From: Alphaproteobacteria bacterium
GTDB taxonomy: Bacteria > Pseudomonadota > Alphaproteobacteria > Rhodobacterales > Rhodobacteraceae
Length of the DNA stretch: 64,000 nucleotides
Reading direction: 5' to 3'
Assembly (NCBI GenBank): GCA_030425145.1
Contig: JAUHVK010000021.1
Span: 1-64,000 of the forward strand
The position numbers were made by a program, and so were the translations under genes. The notes beneath the pieces were generated by a model. The model searched no databases. It saw only the letters and a list, made by a program, of their open reading frames with translations, and was not told the DNA's origin. Shown here in pieces: positions 15,673 to 24,830 of this stretch (its first letter is position 1; every line of letters begins with the position of its first letter).

Positions 15673-17591
15673 AACGCACGCTCGGAACCTGCTACTACCC
15701 GGAACACTGGCCGCGCGCGATCTGGGAACAAGACGCCGCCCGCATGGCCGCGCTTGGCCTTACATGGGTCCGTATCGGCGAATTCGCATGGTCTCGAATT
15801 GAACCCGCTCCGGGTGATTACTGCTGGGAGTGGCTGGACGAAGCCATCGAAGTACTGGGCGTTGCTGGCCTCAAAGTCGTGCTGGGCACACCAACAGCCA
15901 CGCCGCCGCGCTGGGTCTGCGACAAGCATCCCGATATGTTCGCGGTCGACGCCCAAGGCCACCCCCGCCGATTCGGATCGCGCCGCCACTACTGCTTCAG
16001 CCATGAAGGTTACCTTGACGAATGCCGCCGCATCGTGACCGAAGTCGCCAAGCGCTATGGCCAAAACCCGCATGTCGCCGCGTGGCAAACGGACAACGAA
16101 TACGGCTGCCACGACACGATCCTCTCCTATTCCAATGCCGCGCGTCAGGCGTTTCGCGGCTGGCTGCGGGCGCGCTATCCGGGACATGGCAATGGCGGGG
16201 ACATCGATGCGCTCAACGCCGCGTGGGGCAACGTGTTCTGGTCGATGGAGTATGACGATTTCGAGCAGATTGAGTTGCCGAACCTGACTGTGACCGAACC
16301 CAACCCCGCCCATGTGCAGGCGTTTCGACGGTTCTCTTCCGATCAGGTCGTGCGCTTCAACTGCGTTCAGGTCGAGATCATCCGGCAACATTCAGACGCG
16401 CCGATTTCGCATAACTACATGGGGCGGATCACCGATTTCGACCATTTCGCGGTGGGTGAAGATCTCGAGATCGCAACATGGGACAGCTACCCGCTGGGCT
16501 TCCTTGAAGACCGCGTCGGCGCATCGCCAGAGGAGCAGCGCCATTTTGCCCGCCAAGGTGATCCCGACTTTCAGGCGTTTCACCATGATCTTTACCGTGC
16601 GGTTGGTAAAGGGCGCTGGTGGGTGATGGAGCAGCAACCCGGCCCGGTGAACTGGGCACCCTACAACCCGGCACCGTTGCCGGGCATGGTCCGCCTCTGG
16701 ACGTGGGAGGCGTTTGCCCATGGGGCCGAGGCAGTGTGTTACTTTCGCTGGCGTCAGGCGCCCTTTGCACAGGAACAATTGCACGCAGGCTTGTTGCGAC
16801 CCGACAGTGTGGTTGCGCCCGGCTATGTCGAGGCGGAACAGGTGGCTCAGGAGTTGGCCGACGCACCGGACGTGTCCATCAGCCAAGCCCCTGTTGCACT
16901 GGTCTTCGATTACGACGCTGCATGGGCGTGGGAGGTACAGCCACAGGGGCAGGGGATGGACTATTTCGGTCTGGTCTTCGACCTCTACCGCGCGTTCCGG
17001 CGGGCGGGTGTGACGCTCGACATCCTGCCGCCGACGCAGCGCGATTTCGCAGGCTATCGCGTGGTCGCAGCGCCGGGAATGATGACCATGCCCGATGAAT
17101 TGAAGGCCGCGTTGCACGAATGCGATGCCGAGGTCCTGATTGGTCCCCGCTCAGCCGCACGCGATGGTGATTTCACCATCCCAGTGCCTTTGCCGCCCGC
17201 ATGGCCGGGGCTGGACGTAGCCGTGTCACGTCTGGAAACCCTGCGCCCGGACATGCCGATCCCGGTGGCCAAGGGTGGCGCGGTGAAGAACTGGTTCGAG
17301 CATCTGGAAGGTGAGGCCGAAACGGTTTTTGCGACGGACCACGGAATGCCGGTTGTCATGCGGTCCGGCAGCACCTCCTATTGCGGGGGGTGGGGGGACG
17401 ACGCATTTTTTGACCGTTTGGTAAAAAATCTCTGCGACCGGGCCGAAGTCGACACCATCGCCCTGCCCGTGGGCGTGCGCCTGCGCGACACAGGCGTAGA
17501 ACGGTTCTGGTTTAACCACAACCCGCATGAGGTTGAGGTTGCTGGAAAAGGCCTTGGTCCGGCTGGAGTGCTCAGGGAGCTGAAGGCTTAA
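15669..17591 (+). CDS. GH42 beta-galactosidase
   Basis: A 640-aa family 42 beta-galactosidase. The acid/base glutamate lies in AWQTDNEYG and the nucleophile glutamate in WWVMEQQPGPVNW. The trimerisation domain and a short C-terminal beta domain follow at about residues 390-640. No signal peptide is present, so it acts inside the cell on imported galactosides. It is the last gene of the operon. Its stop codon overlaps that of the convergent glucokinase gene by 4 bases. Confidence 0.93.
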   Translation: MKRTLGTCYYPEHWPRAIWEQDAARMAALGLTWVRIGEFAWSRIEPAPGDYCWEWLDEAIEVLGVAGLKVVLGTPTATPPRWVCDKHPDMFAVDAQGHPRRFGSRRHYCFSHEGYLDECRRIVTEVAKRYGQNPHVAAWQTDNEYGCHDTILSYSNAARQAFRGWLRARYPGHGNGGDIDALNAAWGNVFWSMEYDDFEQIELPNLTVTEPNPAHVQAFRRFSSDQVVRFNCVQVEIIRQHSDAPISHNYMGRITDFDHFAVGEDLEIATWDSYPLGFLEDRVGASPEEQRHFARQGDPDFQAFHHDLYRAVGKGRWWVMEQQPGPVNWAPYNPAPLPGMVRLWTWEAFAHGAEAVCYFRWRQAPFAQEQLHAGLLRPDSVVAPGYVEAEQVAQELADAPDVSISQAPVALVFDYDAAWAWEVQPQGQGMDYFGLVFDLYRAFRRAGVTLDILPPTQRDFAGYRVVAAPGMMTMPDELKAALHECDAEVLIGPRSAARDGDFTIPVPLPPAWPGLDVAVSRLETLRPDMPIPVAKGGAVKNWFEHLEGEAETVFATDHGMPVVMRSGSTSYCGGWGDDAFFDRLVKNLCDRAEVDTIALPVGVRLRDTGVERFWFNHNPHEVEVAGKGLGPAGVLRELKA

Positions 17592-18556
17592 CCCATCAAC
17601 TCCTTCAGATGCGCTGCCGATCCGGTCAGGGCGGCGTAATCATCATCGACCAGATGCACCGGGAACTGTTCCATGAATTCCGAGAAGCGGCCCTTGTCGT
17701 AGAACGCCTCGCGGAAACCCAACCGCTCCAGATGCGGCGCGAAGTGGCGCGCCACGCCGCCGATCAGGTAGATGCCACCGAAGGGCAGGTGCACCAGCGC
17801 CAAATTACCCGCCGCGCGGCCCATCATGCGGATGAACATGCGTGCTGCGTCTTCGGCGATCTTGCTGGAGCCATCATTAACGGCCTGCATGATTCCACCC
17901 GCGTCGAGCGGTGCATCCAGGCCCGCCTCATCACAGAGCCATTCGTAAACATGTTCGAACCCGCGACCTGACAGCACGTCTTCAAGACCCGGCGTGCCGT
18001 GTTTCTTGGCGATCCAGTCGAGAAGCCGCAGCTCATCGCTGTTCTGGGCGGGCAGGGAGACGTGACCGGCCTCAGACGGCGGCACCAAAGTGCGTTCGTC
18101 CAGACGGTAGACCGCCGCTGCGTTCATGCCGGTGCCGATCCCGATCACCAGACGTGCAGCATAGTCGCTCGCTTTCTGACCGGGCAGGATGGTCTGCAAC
18201 ACATCTGGTTTCAGATGGTCGAGAGCGTGACCCTGTGCCTGAAGATCGTTCAGCACCGCGACAGTTTTTGCGCCCGTGGCCTCGGCCACCGACGCGCGGT
18301 CGACGGTCCAGCTGAGATTGGTCAACTCGCCCACGCCATCGCGCACCGGCCCAGCCATCGCGACACAGGCCGCATCCGGAACCACGGTCTGTTCCGCCAT
18401 ATAGGCCCGCAGGACAGACAGCAGGTCAGGATGTTCGGCATTGCGAAAGCGTTTGATGGTCTCGGTCCGCACGTTGCCGCCATCTGTCAGGGCAACACGG
18501 GTGTTCGTGCCGCCGAGATCGGCGACCAGCGCGGTCAGAGTCGTGGTCTTGGTCAT
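17588..18556 (-). CDS. glk: Glucokinase
   Basis: A 322-aa ROK/Glk-type kinase with the phosphate loop ADLGGTNTRVAL at the N-terminus, the substrate region AMAGPVRDG and GIGTGMNAAAVY in the second lobe. It phosphorylates glucose released by the neighbouring alpha- and beta-glucosidases. It is the third gene of aglR-GH1-glk, with a one-base gap after the GH1 stop codon, as in other alphaproteobacterial agl loci. Confidence 0.93.
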   Translation of the reverse strand: MTKTTTLTALVADLGGTNTRVALTDGGNVRTETIKRFRNAEHPDLLSVLRAYMAEQTVVPDAACVAMAGPVRDGVGELTNLSWTVDRASVAEATGAKTVAVLNDLQAQGHALDHLKPDVLQTILPGQKASDYAARLVIGIGTGMNAAAVYRLDERTLVPPSEAGHVSLPAQNSDELRLLDWIAKKHGTPGLEDVLSGRGFEHVYEWLCDEAGLDAPLDAGGIMQAVNDGSSKIAEDAARMFIRMMGRAAGNLALVHLPFGGIYLIGGVARHFAPHLERLGFREAFYDKGRFSEFMEQFPVHLVDDDYAALTGSAAHLKELMG

Positions 18557-18557
18557 G

Positions 18558-19886
18558 TCAGGTCCCGGTCAACGCGGATTTGAGCGCGTGATAGGAGGAT
18601 TTTGGCGTTCGGTCCAGTGTGTCGAAGTCCACATGGACAAGGCCAAAGCGTTTCTCGTACCCGAGCGACCATTCGTAATTGTCCATCAGGGACCAGATGA
18701 AATAGCCCTTTATCGGTGCGCCATCTTTCATCGCGCGCTGCACAGCGGCCACATGCTGGTTGAGATAGTCAATCCGGTGCGGGTCTTCGACCACCCCGTT
18801 TTCGATCATATCCGGTGCGGCCATCCCGTTTTCGGTCACATAAAGCGGCAGGTCGCCGGTATACTCGCGTGCGGTGCGTGTGAGGAAATTGTAGAGGCCC
18901 TCGGGGTAAATTTCCCAATCCATGAAGGTCTTGGGCAGCGGGCCTTCGACCTCGTGATGGCTGGGCCAGGGACCATCATTCGGCGCGATGATTTTGCGGG
19001 TGTAGTAGTTGATCCCGCACCAGTCGAGCGGGGTCTGGATGATGCCGAAGTCATCCTGCCACCCCGTTGGCATATGCGGCTCCAACCCTTCCATCACGTT
19101 TGCGGGGTATTCACCCTTGAACACACCCGACAGGAAGAAACGGTTGTAATACCCGTCATAGAGTTCGGCCGTCTTCTTGGCCGCCGCACTATCGTCGACA
19201 GGTGTTGCCCATTCCATGTTGAACACACCGCCAAGGTTGCCCATGCCCAGCCCGCGCATCACTTGTATGGCGGTGCCATGTGCCTTGAGAACATGGTGCA
19301 TGGCATGGGCCGTCGCGCGGATGTCGCGTAGCCCGGGCGCATGGTGGCCCAGGAAATGCGACAGCCAGCCAACGCACCACGGTTCGTTGATTGGCGCGAC
19401 CGAGAACATGCGGTCGCCGATCCGGCTCATGATGACTTCGGCAAAGTCGCCGAACCACTTGGGCATATCCGGATTGCGCCAGCCTCCCAAATCCGCCAAC
19501 GCCACCGGTAATTCCCAGTGATAGAGCGTGGCGCAAGGCTTCAGCCCGCGCTCAAGCATTGCGTCCGTCAATCGGTCATAGAAATCCAGACCCTCTTCGT
19601 TCGGCGCACCACATCCGTCGGGAATGACCCGCGCCCAACTTGTTGAGAAACGATAGGCGTCGAGGCCTGCCGCCTTGACCAGATCAAGATCCTCTTCGAA
19701 CCGGTGGTAATGATCACAGGCGCGGTCGCCGTTTTCCGCGCGAACCACATTGCCGGGCGTGGCTGCAAAGGTGTCCCAATGGGTCTTTCCCGCGCCGCCG
19801 AAGGCGTGTCCCTCGATCTGGTAGCTCGACGTGGCGGTGCCAAACAGAAAGTCGTCAGGAAAATCCTGTCGTTTGAACGTCAGCAT
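18558..19886 (-). CDS. GH1 beta-glucosidase
   Basis: A 442-aa family 1 glycosidase of normal length. FLFGTATSSYQIEG is the N-terminal signature. The acid/base glutamate is in INEPWCVG and the nucleophile in YVTENGMAAPD. There is no signal peptide. It hydrolyses imported beta-glucosides such as cellobiose. It lies between aglR and glk on one transcript, so the locus handles both alpha- and beta-glucosides. Confidence 0.94.
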   Translation of the reverse strand: MLTFKRQDFPDDFLFGTATSSYQIEGHAFGGAGKTHWDTFAATPGNVVRAENGDRACDHYHRFEEDLDLVKAAGLDAYRFSTSWARVIPDGCGAPNEEGLDFYDRLTDAMLERGLKPCATLYHWELPVALADLGGWRNPDMPKWFGDFAEVIMSRIGDRMFSVAPINEPWCVGWLSHFLGHHAPGLRDIRATAHAMHHVLKAHGTAIQVMRGLGMGNLGGVFNMEWATPVDDSAAAKKTAELYDGYYNRFFLSGVFKGEYPANVMEGLEPHMPTGWQDDFGIIQTPLDWCGINYYTRKIIAPNDGPWPSHHEVEGPLPKTFMDWEIYPEGLYNFLTRTAREYTGDLPLYVTENGMAAPDMIENGVVEDPHRIDYLNQHVAAVQRAMKDGAPIKGYFIWSLMDNYEWSLGYEKRFGLVHVDFDTLDRTPKSSYHALKSALTGT

Positions 19887-19898
19887 TCGGAATGTCCT

Positions 19899-20936
19899 TC
19901 AGGTTACGGCAGGTCCGGTGGACCGCCCGATGATGAGTTCCGCCTCGAGCAGGCGGGTGGTCGGCGTGTGTTTTGGGCCTGCAATCAGTGACAGCAGCAT
20001 CTCGGCGGCTTCGGCCCCGGCATAGCGCACAGACGAACGCAACGCCGTGAATATAGGTACATCGTCGCCGTTTTCGAGGTAACTCAACGCGTCGTCATGG
20101 GTGATGATCGACACGTCGCGCGCCAGAACAAGGCCGGCCTCATGCACCGCGCGACGCACACCGATGGCGGTGATGATCGAGGAACAGACAAACGCGGTTG
20201 GCTTGCTGGAGCGCGACAACATCTCCTTCGCGGCGCGGTAGCCGTAGACTTCGGTCATTTCCTCGCTGCGCATGAGGCTGGGATCGATCGAGATGCCGTG
20301 ATTTTGCAAGGCTGTTTCGTAGCCTTTGCGCCGCCGGAAGGCGAAATCCATGTGTTCGAGACCGTTCAGAAGGGCAATCTGGCGATGACCCAGTTCGATC
20401 AGGAATTGCGTACCGCGCTCGAATGCGCCGCGGTTGTTCACGTCGATCCAGGAATAGGGCAGGTTCACATCGGTCGAACGGCCATGCACCACAAACGGAA
20501 GACCGATCCTGGACAAAAGCGCGATACGTTCATCGTTGATAACCGGGCCATGTACGATGATCCCGTCCACCGTGCCGCGGGCGCGAATGTCTTCATAGGC
20601 GCGGGTCTCGTCGCTGTCGCGCACCAGCTTGAGCATCATGTCGTAACCGGCTTTCGCGTAGCTTTCACCGGCGCCCGCGATGAAGTCACCGAAAACCGGG
20701 TTTACCATCTCGTGCTGGTTAGAGACCGGGATGACGTGACCGATGGCCAAAGCGCGGCCTGTCGCCAGTCCCTTGGCGCGCAGATTGGGGCGGTAATTCA
20801 GGTCCTGCGCCGCTTTGAGTACGCGGGTGCGGGTGCTTTCGCTGACTTCGGGATATCCGTTCAGCGCGCGACTCACAGTGGTCTGCGACAAGTTAAGATG
20901 TTCCGAAAGTTCCTTGAGATTCACGGCATTTTCCAA
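19899..20936 (-). CDS. aglR: LacI-family repressor of the agl locus
   Basis: A 345-aa LacI/GalR regulator. The helix-turn-helix is NLKELSEHLNLSQTTVSRAL with the hinge helix at RPNLRAKGLATGR, followed by a periplasmic-binding-protein-like sugar domain. No ATG fits the frame: the start is the TTG at 20936 or the GTG four codons later, with TAGGAG upstream. A CCAAAGCGCTTTG palindrome covers the start codon, and another lies before aglE, so it probably represses both its own operon and aglEFGAK. Confidence 0.9.
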   Translation of the reverse strand: MENAVNLKELSEHLNLSQTTVSRALNGYPEVSESTRTRVLKAAQDLNYRPNLRAKGLATGRALAIGHVIPVSNQHEMVNPVFGDFIAGAGESYAKAGYDMMLKLVRDSDETRAYEDIRARGTVDGIIVHGPVINDERIALLSRIGLPFVVHGRSTDVNLPYSWIDVNNRGAFERGTQFLIELGHRQIALLNGLEHMDFAFRRRKGYETALQNHGISIDPSLMRSEEMTEVYGYRAAKEMLSRSSKPTAFVCSSIITAIGVRRAVHEAGLVLARDVSIITHDDALSYLENGDDVPIFTALRSSVRYAGAEAAEMLLSLIAGPKHTPTTRLLEAELIIGRSTGPAVT

Positions 20937-20947
20937 AGCGCTTTGAT
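20932..20947. promoter_or_regulatory. AglR operator O1 over the aglR start
   Basis: TCCAAAGCGCTTTGAT shares 14 of 16 bases with the perfect site at 21091-21106 and keeps the CAAAGCGCTTTG core typical of LacI-family operators. It overlaps the aglR initiation codon, implying autoregulation. Confidence 0.7.
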
Positions 20948-21090
20948 TTTCTCCTATAGATAAGACACAAAATCAGGTGCGAGGAAAGCCCCTTTACGCG
21001 CGCAAAATTTCTGCAAAGCAGCATAAAACAATGGTTTTTTCCTGATACCACCGGATTGACACACGCTAACAAATCGGGGAGTTTTGAGTA

Positions 21091-21106
21091 TCCAAAGCGC
21101 TTTGGA
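21091..21106. promoter_or_regulatory. AglR operator O2 before aglE
   Basis: TCCAAAGCGCTTTGGA is a perfect 16-base palindrome 58 bases before the aglE start. A TTGACA hexamer lies at 21056-21061. Two CGCTAACA elements (about 21064 and 21133) flank it and might serve a second regulator. Confidence 0.75.
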
Positions 21107-21164
21107 GTGATTCCGGCGCGGGGGATGAGTCAGGCGCTAACATGCGCAACTTGGGAGGTACCTC

Positions 21165-22433
21165 ATGAAAAAGACGCTCACATCGAGTGTGGCGGTTGCC
21201 GCGCTGTGCTCCAGCGCCGCGTTTGCCGAAGACCTTACTGTATTCGGCCCATGGCTTGGCCCGGACCAGGCCAATGTCGAGGCGGTTCTGTCCGATTTCG
21301 CGGCGAAGTCCGGTCACAACGTCAGCTATGTCGGCTCCGACAGCTTTGAACAGCAGATCGTCGTTGATGCCGAGGCCGGTTCGGCTCCGAACATCGCCGT
21401 TTTCCCGCAGCCGGGTTTGGCGTCCGATATGGCCGCGCGTGGCTTCCTCACGCCGCTCAAGGATGGCACCGCTGACTGGGTGCGCGACAACTACGCCGCC
21501 GGTCAGTCCTGGCTCGATCTGGGTACCTATGCTGGTCCGGACGGCGCAGACGCCCTTTATGGCTTTTTCTACAAGGTCGATGTGAAATCGCTGGTCTGGT
21601 ACTCGCCCGAGAACTTCGAGGACGCAGGTTACGAAATTCCGACCACGATGGAAGAGCTGAAAGCGCTGACGGATCAGATCGTCGCCGATGGTGAAACGCC
21701 ATGGTGCATCGGTCTGGGGTCTGGTGGTGCAACCGGCTGGCCGGCGACCGACTGGGTCGAGGACATGATGCTGCGCACCCAGACGCCCGACGTCTATGAC
21801 CAGTGGGTGTCCAACGAAATCCCGTTCACCGACGAGCGCGTTGTTGCTGCGATCGAAGAATTCGGCGCATTTGCCCGCAATGACGACTATGTGGCCGGTG
21901 GGGCCGGGGCCGTGGCCTCGACCGATTTCCGCGACAGTCCGAAGGGACTCTTTGAAGCGCCGCCGCAGTGCTACATGCACCGTCAGGCCTCGTTCATCCC
22001 GGCCTTCTTCCCGGAGGGCACAGAAGTAGGTCTTGATGCCGACTTCTTTTACTTTCCGGCCTATGAGGGCAAGGACCTGGGTGCACCGGTTCTGGGTGCA
22101 GGGACGCTCTGGGCGATCACCAACGAAAATCAGGCCGCACATGATCTGATTGCGTATCTCCAGTCACCCGAAGCGCACGAGATCTGGATGGAGAACGGTG
22201 GCTTCCTCACACCGCACAAAGGTGTCGATCTGTCGAAATTCTCGACCACGGCGGCAGCCAACATGAACCAGATCCTTCTGGACGCCACGACCTTCCGTTT
22301 TGACGCCTCCGACCTGATGCCGGGCGGTGTTGGCGCGGGGACATTCTGGACCGGTATGGTTGACTACGCCGGCGGCAAGGACGCAGCCGCCGTGGCTGGT
22401 GAAATCCAGTCGAGCTGGGACGCGCTGAAGTAA
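21165..22433 (+). CDS. aglE: Alpha-glucoside ABC importer binding protein
   Basis: A 422-aa periplasmic binding protein with a signal peptide ending AAFA at about residue 20. FLTPLKDGTADWVRDNY and WCIGLGSGGATGWPATDWV resemble AglE-type proteins. GGGAGG precedes the ATG. It heads aglE-F-G-A-K, an order matching the alpha-glucoside (sucrose, maltose, trehalose) systems of Sinorhizobium. Expected control is by AglR through the palindrome just upstream. Confidence 0.93.
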   Translation: MKKTLTSSVAVAALCSSAAFAEDLTVFGPWLGPDQANVEAVLSDFAAKSGHNVSYVGSDSFEQQIVVDAEAGSAPNIAVFPQPGLASDMAARGFLTPLKDGTADWVRDNYAAGQSWLDLGTYAGPDGADALYGFFYKVDVKSLVWYSPENFEDAGYEIPTTMEELKALTDQIVADGETPWCIGLGSGGATGWPATDWVEDMMLRTQTPDVYDQWVSNEIPFTDERVVAAIEEFGAFARNDDYVAGGAGAVASTDFRDSPKGLFEAPPQCYMHRQASFIPAFFPEGTEVGLDADFFYFPAYEGKDLGAPVLGAGTLWAITNENQAAHDLIAYLQSPEAHEIWMENGGFLTPHKGVDLSKFSTTAAANMNQILLDATTFRFDASDLMPGGVGAGTFWTGMVDYAGGKDAAAVAGEIQSSWDALK

Positions 22434-22455
22434 GCTCGTAATTCAAAAATGCAGG

Positions 22456-22477
22456 GCTGCGCGGTCAATCGCGCAGC
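22456..22477 (+). terminator. Intraoperon hairpin between aglE and aglF
   Basis: GCTGCGCG-GTCAAT-CGCGCAGC forms a perfect 8-base-pair stem 22 bases after aglE. No U tract follows. It parallels the hairpin at 9257-9277 after the other binding-protein gene and probably keeps binding protein in excess over permeases. Confidence 0.7.
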
Positions 22478-22567
22478 TCACCCCCTAAAGCTGAAAAGCC
22501 AAAAAGACCCGTTCAAGGGACCGCCAGTGGCATACACTGGATCATCACTCATGTTTGGGAGGGACAG

Positions 22568-23587
22568 ATGCATCCCGCAATTCAAGGTCTGTTGACCATT
22601 GCCATCGGTGTCGGCGGCTGCCTGAGTTACTTTTATTTTTCCAATCAGTTTCTCGACAAGGTTCTGTTTCCTGCCAAAGGTCCCAACGCGGGCCGCAACA
22701 TCAACCGCGCCAATCTGATCCGTCCGTGGCTGTTCCTTCTGCCGGCGATCTTGGCACTTGGGCTTTACCTTGCCTATCCGGTATTCGAGACAATCCGTCT
22801 GTCGTTGACCGAACGCGAGACATTGCCCGACGGTACCACGGTGTATAACTTCGTCGGCTTTGCCAATTATGTGCAGATGTCAGGGGATCCCAAATTCTGG
22901 GAAGCGCTGGTCAACAACATGTTCTGGCTGATTGTCGTGCCTGCCATGTCGACCGCCTTTGGGCTTTTGGCAGCACAGCTCACCGACCGGATCAGTTGGG
23001 GCAATCTTGCCAAGTCGCTGATCTTCATGCCGATGGCGATTTCCTTTGTCGGTGCGGCTGTGATCTGGAAGCTGGTCTATGATGCGCGCCCGCCGGGGAC
23101 GGAACAGATTGGCGTGCTGAACGCGATCTATGTCTGGCTGACGGGCAATGACCCGCAGCAATGGCTGACCACGCCGTTCTGGAACAGCTTTCTGCTGATG
23201 ATCGTGTTGATCTGGATCCAAACTGGCTTTGCCATGGTGATCCTGTCGGCGGCGCTGCGCGGCATTCCCGAAGAAACCATCGAAGCGGCGATCGTCGATG
23301 GGGCTAACCCGTTCCAGATCTTCTTCAAGATCAAGATGCCACAGATCGCAGGCACCATCGTCGTGGTCTGGACGACGATCACGCTGGTGGTCCTCAAAGT
23401 CTTTGACATCGTGTTTGCCATGACCAACGGCCAATGGGGCACGCAGGTTCTGGCCAATTACATGTTCAACCAGTTGTTCGTCGCTCGCGATTGGGGCGTA
23501 GGCTCGGCCAGCGCGATGATCATCATGCTGCTGGTGACACCGATCCTGTACTGGAACGTGCGCAACGCGCGCAAAGAAATGCGCTGA
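22568..23587 (+). CDS. aglF: Alpha-glucoside ABC importer permease
   Basis: A 339-aa membrane protein with about eight hydrophobic segments, including an extra N-terminal pair typical of AglF, and an EAA loop near residue 235 (ETIEAAIVDGANPFQIFF). GGGAGGG precedes the start. It pairs with AglG. Confidence 0.93.
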   Translation: MHPAIQGLLTIAIGVGGCLSYFYFSNQFLDKVLFPAKGPNAGRNINRANLIRPWLFLLPAILALGLYLAYPVFETIRLSLTERETLPDGTTVYNFVGFANYVQMSGDPKFWEALVNNMFWLIVVPAMSTAFGLLAAQLTDRISWGNLAKSLIFMPMAISFVGAAVIWKLVYDARPPGTEQIGVLNAIYVWLTGNDPQQWLTTPFWNSFLLMIVLIWIQTGFAMVILSAALRGIPEETIEAAIVDGANPFQIFFKIKMPQIAGTIVVVWTTITLVVLKVFDIVFAMTNGQWGTQVLANYMFNQLFVARDWGVGSASAMIIMLLVTPILYWNVRNARKEMR

Positions 23588-23600
23588 GGAGGGACTGAGA

Positions 23601-24758
23601 ATGGACAATATCGCAGGTACCAAATCCTCTCTCACATGGGCGGTTCACATCTCGGTCGCAGCGCTTGTGGCACTCTGGCTGTTCCCGACAGTCGGTCTGT
23701 TTGTGTCGTCTTTCCGCACCGCGGACCAGATCGCGACCTCGGGCTGGTGGAAAGCGCTGTTCCCGACGGAGCAAAGTTTGACGTTGCGCACGGCAGCGCC
23801 GGATGAACAGGTTCTGACGGACGGGGTTTACGTGATCGAAGGCAATCTCTTCACCGGGGAAGGTCTGTCTGATGACATCGACATGGCAAGCTGGGGCACA
23901 TCCTCGCGTGACATCAGTGCCTATGCGCCGGGCGACACGGCGGAACTGCGCGACGGCGAACGCATCACGGTCGATGCCAACGGCGATTACCGCCTCGAAA
24001 GCCCGGTCGAGATGGAAGGGCGGCGCGGTCAGCGCGTCTTTGTGACCGCCGAGCTGCCGCCGGATTTCACCCTTGAAAACTACGAGCAGGTTCTGCTGTC
24101 CGGCAACGCGACAGACAGCATGGCCAAGGCGTTCTTCAACACGCTGACGGTCACGATCCCGGCGACGATCATTCCGATCGTGGTGGCTGCCTTTGCTGCC
24201 TATGCGCTCGCTTGGATGGATTTCGCGGGCAGAGCGCTGCTGATCGCCATCGTGGTCGGTCTGCTTGTCGTGCCGTTGCAACTCGCGCTGATCCCGCTTC
24301 TGAAGCTGCATCTCGGCATTGGGATCGGCAAAGGTTACCTCGGCACGTGGCTTGCACATACGGGGTTCGGGTTGCCCTTGGCGATCTATCTCTTGCGCAA
24401 CTACATGGTTGGTCTGCCACGGGACATCATCGAGAATGCCCGCGTGGACGGTGCAACCGAGTTCCAGATCTTCACCAAGATCATCCTTCCCCTGTCGTTC
24501 CCGGCACTGGCCAGCTTTGCAATCTTCCAGTTCCTCTGGACGTGGAACGACCTGCTGGTGGCCAAGGTGTTCCTGATTGATGCGACTGGTCAGACTACGG
24601 TGATGACCAACCAGATCGTAGAACTCTTGGGCACGCGCGGCGGCAATTGGGAAATCCTCGCCACCGCAGCCTTCGTATCCATCGCGGTGCCGCTCTTGGT
24701 GTTCTTCGCGATGCAGAAATACCTCGTGCGTGGCCTCTTGGCCGGGTCGGTAAAATAA
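23601..24758 (+). CDS. aglG: Alpha-glucoside ABC importer permease with periplasmic insert
   Basis: A 385-aa permease, about 100 residues longer than usual because a hydrophilic insert (about residues 45-155) separates the first helix from the rest, a known feature of AglG. The EAA loop is seen at DIIENARVDGATEFQIFTK. It starts 13 bases after aglF with GAGGAGGG as ribosome binding site. Confidence 0.92.
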   Translation: MDNIAGTKSSLTWAVHISVAALVALWLFPTVGLFVSSFRTADQIATSGWWKALFPTEQSLTLRTAAPDEQVLTDGVYVIEGNLFTGEGLSDDIDMASWGTSSRDISAYAPGDTAELRDGERITVDANGDYRLESPVEMEGRRGQRVFVTAELPPDFTLENYEQVLLSGNATDSMAKAFFNTLTVTIPATIIPIVVAAFAAYALAWMDFAGRALLIAIVVGLLVVPLQLALIPLLKLHLGIGIGKGYLGTWLAHTGFGLPLAIYLLRNYMVGLPRDIIENARVDGATEFQIFTKIILPLSFPALASFAIFQFLWTWNDLLVAKVFLIDATGQTTVMTNQIVELLGTRGGNWEILATAAFVSIAVPLLVFFAMQKYLVRGLLAGSVK

Positions 24759-24830
24759 CGCGTTCCGCCAAAGCGGCGGGGCCAACTCTCACAGCGCATC
24801 TGCGGGTGCGGATGCAAGGAATACAGGACG

